The notes beneath the pieces were generated by a model, which searched no databases, was not told the origin of the DNA, and saw nothing but the letters and a program-made list of their open reading frames with translations. A program made the translations under genes and the position numbers. DNA of 64,000 nucleotides. Origin: Sphingopyxis sp. GW247-27LB. Lineage in GTDB: Bacteria > Pseudomonadota > Alphaproteobacteria > Sphingomonadales > Sphingomonadaceae. This document shows positions 46,689 to 53,129 of the stretch, piece by piece. Every line of letters starts with the position of its first letter. Position 1 is the stretch's first letter. The stretch covers positions 342,241-406,240 of the forward strand of contig NZ_NIWD01000002.1 of assembly GCF_002277025.1 (NCBI RefSeq), read 5' to 3'.

Positions 46689-47551
46689 GGCACAGCACGC
46701 GCATCGCGGTCGGGCCGGTGCAGTTCCGCATCGGCAGCGACTGGCGCGCGCCGGTCGCTGCTCTCGAACGGCTCTACGCCGCCTACCCGCAGGACGCCGC
46801 GCGCCCCGCCGACGCGACGGTACGGCTGTTCGCCGCGCGGCCGTGGCGGCGCTGGCTGCGGCCGTCGGTGCAGATCGGCGGCGATTTCGTCGTGCCCGAC
46901 GCGCTGCCGCTGCCGCTTTCGATGGGGCTGCTCGCCGCCGAAATGGGAATGAATTTGCAGGTCGCGCTCGGCTGGCGGCGGCACCTGCTGCTCCACGCGA
47001 GCGCGGTGGCGCGCGATGGACGCAGCGTCCTGATGTCGGGGGTTTCGGGGTCGGGGAAGTCGACGCTGGCGGCATTGCTCGGCGAGGGCGATTGGCGGTT
47101 GATGGGCGACGAATTCACGCTGATCGACCCCGCGAGCGGCGACGCGCTCGCCTTCCCGCGCGCGGTTAGCCTGAAGAACGAGGCGATTGCCGAAATGGCG
47201 GCGCGGGTCGATGCGACGCGGCTCGGGCCGCTGCTCGCGGGGACGCCGAAGGGCGATATCTGCCATCTGATCCCGCGCGCCGACGCGGTCGCGGCGATGC
47301 ACGAGCCCGCGCGCCCCGCGCTGCTGCTCTTCCCGCGCTTCGGCGGCGCCACGGCGATCGAGCGACTCGGCGAGGGCGAGGCTTTCGTCCGGCTGACCGA
47401 GGCGTCGACCAACTACACCGCGCTCGGCGAGGCGGGGTTCGAGGCGCTGACGCGGCTGGTGCGCGCGGTGCCCGCGTTCGGCATCTCCTATCCCGACAGC
47501 GCGGCGGGGCTGGCGCTCGTCGAGCAGCTCTGGGCCGAGGCGGAGCGGTGA
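46685..47551 (+). CDS. HprK-related kinase A
   Basis: A 288-residue protein related to the kinase domain of HPr kinase/phosphorylase. LLHASAVAR (102-110), Walker A GVSGSGKST (119-127) and GDE (141-143) match the HprK nucleotide site, while the first 90 residues do not resemble the HprK N-terminal domain. True HprK phosphorylates a Ser on HPr of the PTS; no HPr gene is near, and the neighbours suggest another target, possibly a peptide or the nucleotidyltransferase product. It starts with GTG in a GTGA overlap and ends in another GTGA overlap, so the cassette is tightly co-translated. Confidence 0.87.
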   Translation: MRHSTRIAVGPVQFRIGSDWRAPVAALERLYAAYPQDAARPADATVRLFAARPWRRWLRPSVQIGGDFVVPDALPLPLSMGLLAAEMGMNLQVALGWRRHLLLHASAVARDGRSVLMSGVSGSGKSTLAALLGEGDWRLMGDEFTLIDPASGDALAFPRAVSLKNEAIAEMAARVDATRLGPLLAGTPKGDICHLIPRADAVAAMHEPARPALLLFPRFGGATAIERLGEGEAFVRLTEASTNYTALGEAGFEALTRLVRAVPAFGISYPDSAAGLALVEQLWAEAER

Positions 47552-48570
47552 GCGCGGTAGGAACCTTCGTCGATTTGCTTGCCGGGCGGCGCGACGCGGC
47601 GATGCTGACGCCGCGCGACTGGGACGGGGTGATCGGCGTCGCGCGCGCCGAGGCGATGCTCGCGACGCTCGCGCACCAGTTGAAGGGCGCGGCCTTGCCG
47701 GCACCGGTCGCAGCGCTCCTTGCCGACCAGCGCGCCGCCGCCGAGGTCGCGACGCAGCAGGCGCTGTGGGAGGCCGAAATGGCCCGCCGAGCGCTGGCGA
47801 GCGAGCGGATCGAGTTCGTTCTGCTCAAGGGCACCGCCTATGCCGCTGCGGGGCTTTCGTGCGCCGAAGGACGGCAGATCGGCGATCTCGATATCCTCGT
47901 CCCCGCCCACGACATCGGCCGCGCCGAGAACGAGCTGCTCGAAGCGGGGTGGGAATGGGTCAAGTCCGACCCCTATGACGACGCCTATTACCGCGAGCAT
48001 ATGCACGAGCTGCCGCCGCTGATCCACAAGGCGCGCGACCGGATGATCGACGTCCACCACACGATCCTGCCGCAGACGCATCGCACGACGCCCGATCCCT
48101 TGGCGCTGGTGGCCGACGCGGCGATGACCGAGAGCGGCTTCGCGGTGCTCGCGCCCGCCGACATGGCCTGCCACTGCGCGGCGCATCTGCTCGCCGACGG
48201 CGATTTGCAGGGCGGGCTGCGCAACCTCTGGGATTTCCACTGCCTGACGCGCGATTTCGCCGCCGTCGATCCGGGTTTCTGGGGGCGGCTCGACGCGCGC
48301 GCCGCCAAGCATGGCCTGCGCGCGGTGGTGCATCGCGCCGCGCGGCTGGCGCGCGATCTCTATGCGAGCGAATTACCGGAGGGCTGGGGCCGGAGCAACC
48401 CGCGCGACCGCTGGTTCCGCCGCCGCCTGCTCGCGCGCGACGACTGGGGCCACGCAAGCGACTTCGCGCTTCAGCAGGCCTTCTACATCCGCTCGCACTG
48501 GCTGCGCATGCCGCCGCTGCTGCTCGCGCGGCATCTGTGGACGAAGTGGCGCAAGCGCGCGGCGGGGTGA
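47548..48570 (+). CDS. Nucleotidyltransferase family protein (HPr-rel-A cassette)
   Basis: A 340-residue protein of the NTP_transf_5-like family. VLLKGTAYAAAG near 91-102 and the catalytic GDLDILV (112-118) form the nucleotidyltransferase active site; the remaining part is mostly helical with several His/Arg-rich helices. Related proteins occur beside PqqD-like and HprK-like genes and in polysaccharide loci. The GTG start overlaps the kinase stop (GTGA). It may add a nucleotide to a small molecule, protein or peptide handled by the other two proteins; this is inference. A palindromic repeat lies after it. Confidence 0.85.
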   Translation: MSAVGTFVDLLAGRRDAAMLTPRDWDGVIGVARAEAMLATLAHQLKGAALPAPVAALLADQRAAAEVATQQALWEAEMARRALASERIEFVLLKGTAYAAAGLSCAEGRQIGDLDILVPAHDIGRAENELLEAGWEWVKSDPYDDAYYREHMHELPPLIHKARDRMIDVHHTILPQTHRTTPDPLALVADAAMTESGFAVLAPADMACHCAAHLLADGDLQGGLRNLWDFHCLTRDFAAVDPGFWGRLDARAAKHGLRAVVHRAARLARDLYASELPEGWGRSNPRDRWFRRRLLARDDWGHASDFALQQAFYIRSHWLRMPPLLLARHLWTKWRKRAAG

Positions 48571-48594
48571 TAGGAGTCGGCGATTGGCCCGCTT

Positions 48595-48675
48595 CGTCAT
48601 TGCGAGGAGCCGAAGCAATCCAGAGTGGCGTAGACTGCTCTGGATTGCCGCGCGGCTTCGCCGCTCGCAATGACG
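48595..48675. repeat. Palindromic repeat between convergent genes
   Basis: CGTCATTGCGAGGAGCCGAAGC and its inverted partner GCGGCTTCGCCGCTCGCAATGACG frame inner arms CAATCCAGAG and CTCTGGATTG. It separates the nucleotidyltransferase gene from the convergent TraB/GumN gene. A decayed relative lies at about 228-320. Confidence 0.75.
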
Positions 48676-48736
48676 ATTCCAGCCCATGTTATCCCGCGTT
48701 CAAAAGAACAACCACCGCGCCCTGGCCATCACGCCG

Positions 48737-49636
48737 TCACTGTACGCGCCGGACCTTCACGCCTTCGGCCGCGAGCATCGCCGGCACGCCGTCGGCGCCG
48801 ACCAGATGCCCGGCACCGACCGCGACCAGCAAGGTGCCCGGCTGCGCCATGCGGCGCTTCACCCAGGCGCTCCACACGCGATTGCGGCCGGTGATGATCG
48901 CCTCGCGCGCCGCGGGAACGGCATCAACATCCTCGTTGATCACCTTTTCGAGCGCCGCGACATCGCCGCGCGACCAGGCGTCGGTCAGCGCGCGGACATC
49001 GGCCACCGCGTCGCTCGCGCCCTCGGCCGCTTTGGCGAGCAGCGCGCGCTGGGTCGCGGGGTCGAGCGTTTCGAACAGCATCAGCTGGCTGCGCGCGGTC
49101 TCCAGCCCGCCGATCGGCTTGCCCGCGGCGCGGAAATCCTCGGTCAGCCGCGCCTCGACGCCGTTGTCGGACGAGAGCGCCGCTTTCTGCGCGACGCGCT
49201 GGCCCATCAGCACCATCACTGCCCAATCGTCGAGCGCGTCGGCGCGAAAGTCGGGGCCACCCGCTTCGAGCGCATGATATTGGGCAAGCGCGGCGGGCGT
49301 CAGCCGCTCGTCCATCGGCAGCGGCGCGCGGCGCGGCGCGAGGCGCTCGAACTCCTCGCCCGCCGCTGCGAGCTCCTCGGGCGACAATTCCATGACCAGC
49401 TCGTCGGCCGCCGCGACGGCCTCGGCGACCTTGCCGCGATCCCAGTCGGTGCTCTCGGGAAGCGCGTGCATCGTGCCGAGCAAATAGATGCGCGTGTCGC
49501 CGTCCTCGGCGAGCCACATCGCCGGATGCGCGTCGAACGTCACCTTGGGCGGCGAGCAGGCGGCGAGCAGGCACGCGAAGAGGGCCGCCGCGACGCGGCG
49601 GCCCCGGGGCCGGACGGGGCGGCCCGCGCCGGTCAA
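48737..49636 (-). CDS. TraB/GumN family lipoprotein
   Basis: A 299-residue protein of the TraB/GumN (PF01963) family, predicted metalloproteases or erythromycin-esterase-fold relatives. An Arg-rich N-terminus and a hydrophobic run lead to a lipobox-like LLAAC (Cys about 27). The core has IYLLGTMHALP, MELSPEE and VGAGHLVGADGVPAML, all marks of the family. The likely start is a TTG at 49636 in a TTGA overlap with the preceding paralogue; no ATG or GTG lies nearer to the signal peptide. It is a tandem duplicate of the gene at 49633-50598. Confidence 0.75.
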   Translation of the reverse strand: MTGAGRPVRPRGRRVAAALFACLLAACSPPKVTFDAHPAMWLAEDGDTRIYLLGTMHALPESTDWDRGKVAEAVAAADELVMELSPEELAAAGEEFERLAPRRAPLPMDERLTPAALAQYHALEAGGPDFRADALDDWAVMVLMGQRVAQKAALSSDNGVEARLTEDFRAAGKPIGGLETARSQLMLFETLDPATQRALLAKAAEGASDAVADVRALTDAWSRGDVAALEKVINEDVDAVPAAREAIITGRNRVWSAWVKRRMAQPGTLLVAVGAGHLVGADGVPAMLAAEGVKVRRVQ

Positions 49637-50598
49637 TAGTCGACCCGCGTCGCGGTCAGCCCGCGTTCCTTCAGATAGTCCTGGACGCTGTGCTGGCCCG
49701 CGAGATGCCCCGCGCCGACCGCGACGAAGACCGTCCCCGGCTGATCCATCCGCGCCTTGATCTGGTCGGCCCAGTTGGCGTTGCGCTGGAACAGCAATAT
49801 CTGCGCCAGCTCGGGCGTCGTCTCCATGCTCTCGTTCAGCGTTGCGGCGAGCGCGTCGGAGTCGCCCTTGCTCCACTGGTCGATCAGGATGTTCAGCATG
49901 GGTTCGAGCGTATCGATGTCCTTCACCACGGCGTTCAGGAACGCGACCTGTTGGACTTCGGGCAGCTGGTCGAAAAGGCCAAGCTGCTGCTCGACCGTTT
50001 CCAGCCCCGCAATGGGCTTGCTCGAGGCCTTCGCCGCGGCCGTCAGGACCATCTCGGGGCCTTCCGCCGGATTGTAGCCGAGTTTGAGGAGCGGCAGGAT
50101 CGAAAGATTGATGCCCATGTACCAGGGCTCGAATGTTTCGAACCGTTCGACGGGAAGGCCCAGCGCGCCCACGGCGGCGGCATAGCTCGCATGGTCCTCC
50201 GGCGTCATGCGGCTGGCCAGCGTCTTGCCTTCGGGGTCGATCGTCAGCGCCTTCGTGATGTCTTCGATGTCCTTGGGATTCTCCGGCAGCACCATTTCGA
50301 GCATCAACTGGTCGGACTTGTCGAACGCTTGCCTAACCGCCTCGTCGAACCAGCTGAGGCCGGGTTTCAGCACATGGACCGTCCCGAACAGATAGATGGT
50401 GGTGTCCTCGTCCTTGACCACCCACAGCGCGGGATCGGCGTCGGTCGTGGCGACCGGTTCGGCTGGCGCGGCGGGCGGCGCGACGGGGGCGGACTGCGGC
50501 GCCGGTTCGGCCGCGACGCTGTTGCCCGGGATCAGCGCGCATTGTGCCAGCGGGATGATCGCGCAGGTGGTGGCGAGCGTCTTGAGCCATTTTTTCAT
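49633..50598 (-). CDS. TraB/GumN family protein
   Basis: A 321-residue secreted protein of the TraB/GumN family. The signal peptide (about 1-30) contains AQCA near 19, which might be a lipobox; a Pro/Ala-rich linker follows. The core has IYLFGTVHVLKPG, MLEMVLPENP and the C-terminal VGAGHLAGQHSVQDYL. GumN lies in xanthan loci but its role is not essential there; the biochemical function is uncertain. Its stop overlaps the TTG start of the downstream paralogue. GCCTCTCCC upstream on the plus strand gives GGGAGAGG as its ribosome site. Confidence 0.87.
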   Translation of the reverse strand: MKKWLKTLATTCAIIPLAQCALIPGNSVAAEPAPQSAPVAPPAAPAEPVATTDADPALWVVKDEDTTIYLFGTVHVLKPGLSWFDEAVRQAFDKSDQLMLEMVLPENPKDIEDITKALTIDPEGKTLASRMTPEDHASYAAAVGALGLPVERFETFEPWYMGINLSILPLLKLGYNPAEGPEMVLTAAAKASSKPIAGLETVEQQLGLFDQLPEVQQVAFLNAVVKDIDTLEPMLNILIDQWSKGDSDALAATLNESMETTPELAQILLFQRNANWADQIKARMDQPGTVFVAVGAGHLAGQHSVQDYLKERGLTATRVDY

Positions 50599-50653
50599 GG
50601 GAGAGGCCTTTCTGGGGCGGTTGTAGCGGTTGGACGGAAAGTGAAAAGGGGGG

Positions 50654-51283
50654 TCAGCGGAACTTGAACCACAGATAGACGGCGGCGTTGACCAGCATGG
50701 TCAGGAGGAACAGCGCCATGACGCTGACCGGCGGGGCGAGAGCAGCACGGTGGAGGACCCACCAGACCGGCGCGGGAAAGACGAAGGCGTACCAGCCCGC
50801 GAGCCCCGCCCACAGCCAGGCGCGTTCCTCATGATCGTCGATTGCGCGATGATAGAGGACCATGCCGACCGCGAGGCCCGCGACCCACAATAGCGAAGCG
50901 CCGATCGCGAAGCCGGGGCTCAGCACGCCGCTGCTGAACAGGTCGGCCGCGCTGCGGCCGGTCGGCTGATCGAGGACGAGCCAGCCGCCGATGATGCCGC
51001 CGACCACCGCCGACAGGCCGAGCGCGGTCCAATAGCGGCGCTGGCGAGGCGACAGCGCGCGGAACCAGCCCGCGTGGCGGCGGAAATAGAGGAAGAGGCC
51101 TCCGATGCCGAGCGCGGCGGCGATCAGCGGCCCGATCCACGGCGCGAGCGTCGCGTCCCCCGCTTCGGCGGCGGCGGCGTTGTATCCGGCGAAGGCGCCG
51201 GCGAGCATGATCGCGCCAAAGCAGATCAGGGTGGGCCAGACGAAGCCCGGCGCACGCGGTTCCTGGGGTTCGGTGACCATCAT
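50654..51283 (-). CDS. Conserved multi-helix membrane protein
   Basis: A 209-residue inner-membrane protein with about six helices and a short cytoplasmic loop rich in Arg (FRALSPRQRRYW). I do not recognise a functional domain; proteins of this sort often follow YozG-like XRE regulators of DUF2178-type operons. GAAGGA lies four bases before the first of two adjacent ATG codons (51283 and 51280). It starts one base after the XRE regulator stop, so it is the regulator's co-transcribed partner and probably its main target. Confidence 0.75.
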   Translation of the reverse strand: MMVTEPQEPRAPGFVWPTLICFGAIMLAGAFAGYNAAAAEAGDATLAPWIGPLIAAALGIGGLFLYFRRHAGWFRALSPRQRRYWTALGLSAVVGGIIGGWLVLDQPTGRSAADLFSSGVLSPGFAIGASLLWVAGLAVGMVLYHRAIDDHEERAWLWAGLAGWYAFVFPAPVWWVLHRAALAPPVSVMALFLLTMLVNAAVYLWFKFR

Positions 51284-51284
51284 C

Positions 51285-51485
51285 CTATCCTTCGAAGCCA
51301 TCGTCGAAAATCTCCTCGATCGGCATGTCGAACAATCGCGCCAGCTTGAAGGCGAGCGGAAGCGACGGGTCGTATTTGCCCGTTTCGATCGCGTTCACCG
51401 CTTGCCGCGACACGTCGAGCCGCTGGGCCAGTTCTGCCTGGCTCCAGTTTCGCATCGCGCGCAGCACTTTCAGCTGGTTGTTCAT
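51285..51485 (-). CDS. XRE-family regulator (YozG-like)
   Basis: A 66-residue protein that is nearly all a Cro/CI helix-turn-helix: MRNWSQAELAQRLDVSRQAV, then NAIETGKYDPSLPLAFKLAR, and the short acidic tail FDMPIEEIFDD. These small regulators commonly sit before a membrane protein gene that they control. The promoter region shared with glyQ carries an inverted repeat of AATGTCAGGT. The downstream membrane protein starts immediately after its stop. Confidence 0.9.
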   Translation of the reverse strand: MNNQLKVLRAMRNWSQAELAQRLDVSRQAVNAIETGKYDPSLPLAFKLARLFDMPIEEIFDDGFEG

Positions 51486-51515
51486 GCGGATCCATTCGTC
51501 ATGCGTCCCTGACCG

Positions 51516-51577
51516 AATGTCAGGTGTTATTGACTAAATGACAGGATTCGCTGACCATGTCAACAAGACCTGACATT
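51516..51577. promoter_or_regulatory. Inverted AATGTCAGGT operator pair
   Basis: AATGTCAGGT (51516-51525) and ACCTGACATT (51568-51577) are perfect ten-base inverted copies 42 bases apart, and AAATGACA lies between them. They sit 31-92 bases before the XRE gene and 159-220 bases before glyQ. TTGACA on the minus strand near 51562 could be a -35 element between the arms. The XRE protein is the obvious candidate binder. Confidence 0.55.
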
Positions 51578-51735
51578 TGGCATTGGAGGGTTCGATCACC
51601 ATCGTCACCCCGGACAAGCAAACTCGCGCCCCGTTCGGCACATTACCGCCGGCTTCACCCGCTGTCCCCTTGACCCTGCGGCCCCGCTGCGCCAAGGGCT
51701 GCGGCGATTGTTGCACCTGCGAAAGAAGGCGAAAA

Positions 51736-52659
51736 ATGGCCGACGCGGCGGATAAGACACCCCTCAGCTTTCAGGACATGATCCTGACGCTGCACGCCTA
51801 TTGGGCGGCCCGCGGCTGCGCGATTCTCCAGCCCTACGACATGCGGGTGGGCGCGGGGACCTTCCACCCCGCGACGACCTTGCGAAGCCTCGGGCCCGAG
51901 CCGTGGAACGTCGCCTATGTCCAGCCGAGCCGGCGCCCGACCGATGGCCGCTATGGCGAGAACCCCAATCGGCTCCAGCATTATTACCAGTATCAGGTCA
52001 TCCTGAAGCCATCGCCCGCCGACCTGCAGGAACAATATCTGGGCAGCCTCGCCGCGATCGGCATCGACCCGCTGCTCCACGACATCCGCTTCGTCGAGGA
52101 TGATTGGGAATCACCGACATTGGGCGCGTGGGGGCTGGGCTGGGAGGTCTGGTGCGACGGGATGGAGGTGACCCAATTCACCTATTTCCAGCAGATGGGC
52201 GGCTTCGATTGCAAGCCCGTCGCCGGCGAGCTCACCTACGGGCTCGAACGCCTCGCCATGTATATCCAGAATGTCGACAATGTGTACGACCTGCGCTTCT
52301 CCGACGCGGTCGGCGACGTGCCGGGGGTGAGCTATGGCGACGTCTTCCTCGAGAATGAAAAGCAGTTCTCGAAATGGAATTTCGAGGTCGCCGACACCGA
52401 CAGCCTGTTCGCGGGCTTCAAGGCGGCCGAGGCCGAATGTCAGCGCGCCATCGCCGCGAACGTCCCGCTCGCCGCCTATGACCAGGCGATCGAGGCGAGC
52501 CATCTCTTCAACCTGCTCCAGGCGCGCGGCGTGATCAGCGTCCAGGAACGCGCCAACTACATGGCGCGCGTCCGCGACCTCGCGAAGGGCAGCTGCAAGG
52601 CGTGGATCGACAGCCAGTCCGAACGCTGGACCGCGCAATATCCGGGGTGGGTGCTGTGA
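51736..52659 (+). CDS. glyQ: Glycine--tRNA ligase alpha subunit
   Basis: A 307-residue class II synthetase subunit that with GlyS charges tRNA-Gly in the cytoplasm. [18 protein letters not shown] starts the fold; [19 protein letters not shown] (about 38-56) and [20 protein letters not shown] (about 61-80) hold motif 2-type residues, and [14 protein letters not shown] near 170 is motif 3. Length matches the family. GAAAGAAGG precedes the ATG. Normally glyS follows directly; here a DUF559 gene framed by repeats is inserted between them, overlapping the glyQ stop (TGATG). Confidence 0.97.
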   Translation: MADAADKTPLSFQDMILTLHAYWAARGCAILQPYDMRVGAGTFHPATTLRSLGPEPWNVAYVQPSRRPTDGRYGENPNRLQHYYQYQVILKPSPADLQEQYLGSLAAIGIDPLLHDIRFVEDDWESPTLGAWGLGWEVWCDGMEVTQFTYFQQMGGFDCKPVAGELTYGLERLAMYIQNVDNVYDLRFSDAVGDVPGVSYGDVFLENEKQFSKWNFEVADTDSLFAGFKAAEAECQRAIAANVPLAAYDQAIEASHLFNLLQARGVISVQERANYMARVRDLAKGSCKAWIDSQSERWTAQYPGWVL

Positions 52660-53129
52660 TGGCCGTTGCCAATCCTCCCCGGAACGGGGAGGGGGACCAC
52701 GCGAAGCGTGGTGGAGGGGGCTCACGGAGCCCGCAACGCCCGGAGGTTTACACCGCTCGGAAGCTCCGCCGCAAATTGACGCTGCCCGAAGTCCTGCTCT
52801 GGGAGCAATTGCGCGGGCAGAAACTTGGCCTGAAGTTCCGGCGCCAGCATACGATCGGCCCATATATCGCCGATTTTTGTAGCATAGCGGCTAATCTTGT
52901 CGTTGAAATCGATGGCGAAGCGCATGATCGCGGAACGGCGCCCCAGCGTGACGCCGCCCGGGATGCGTTTCTGGCGGCACAAGGATTTGAGGTCGTGCGC
53001 GTGACAGCAAAAGATGTGCTGGAGAATATGGACGGAGTAATCGCTCAGCTGCGGTCGAAGGTCGATAACCCCCTCCACCATGCCTCCGGCACGGTCCCCC
53101 TCCCCGCAAGCGGGGAGGATTTTCAATGA
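52659..53129 (+). CDS. DUF559 endonuclease-like protein
   Basis: A 156-residue protein. Residues about 28-135 form the DUF559 domain of the Vsr/PD-(D/E)xK-like fold: ARKLRRKLTLPEVLLWEQLR, KFRRQHTIGPYIADFCS, LVVEIDGEAHD and the RD...FLAAQGFEVVR stretch, with Asp, Glu and Lys/Gln in the nuclease positions. Both ends are translated from palindromic repeats: residues 5-21 from the left copy and the last 20 from the right copy. The ATG overlaps the glyQ stop and its end overlaps glyS (ATGA). Lower GC in the middle suggests acquisition. It may be a mobile gene tied to the repeats. Whether it has nuclease activity is untested. Confidence 0.85.
   Translation: MAVANPPRNGEGDHAKRGGGGSRSPQRPEVYTARKLRRKLTLPEVLLWEQLRGQKLGLKFRRQHTIGPYIADFCSIAANLVVEIDGEAHDRGTAPQRDAARDAFLAAQGFEVVRVTAKDVLENMDGVIAQLRSKVDNPLHHASGTVPLPASGEDFQ
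52671..52720. repeat. Palindromic repeat, left of DUF559
   Basis: The unit starts AATCCTCCCCGGAACGGGGA, continues GGGGGACCACGCGAAGCGTG and ends GTGGAGGGGG, with two nested hairpins. It is an inverted copy of 53069-53121. It lies wholly inside the coding frame of the DUF559 gene. Confidence 0.85.
53069..53121. repeat. Palindromic repeat, right of DUF559
   Basis: Inverted counterpart of 52671-52720: it starts CCCCCTCCACCATGCC and ends CCCCGCAAGCGGGGAGGATT. The terminal GGGGAGGA lies seven bases before the glyS ATG and so seems to supply the glyS ribosome binding site. Confidence 0.85.

Noticed and set aside
51487..51735. Riboswitch or T-box before glyQ
   Set aside because: No T-box or glycine riboswitch core could be recognised; the only clear structure is the inverted AATGTCAGGT pair.
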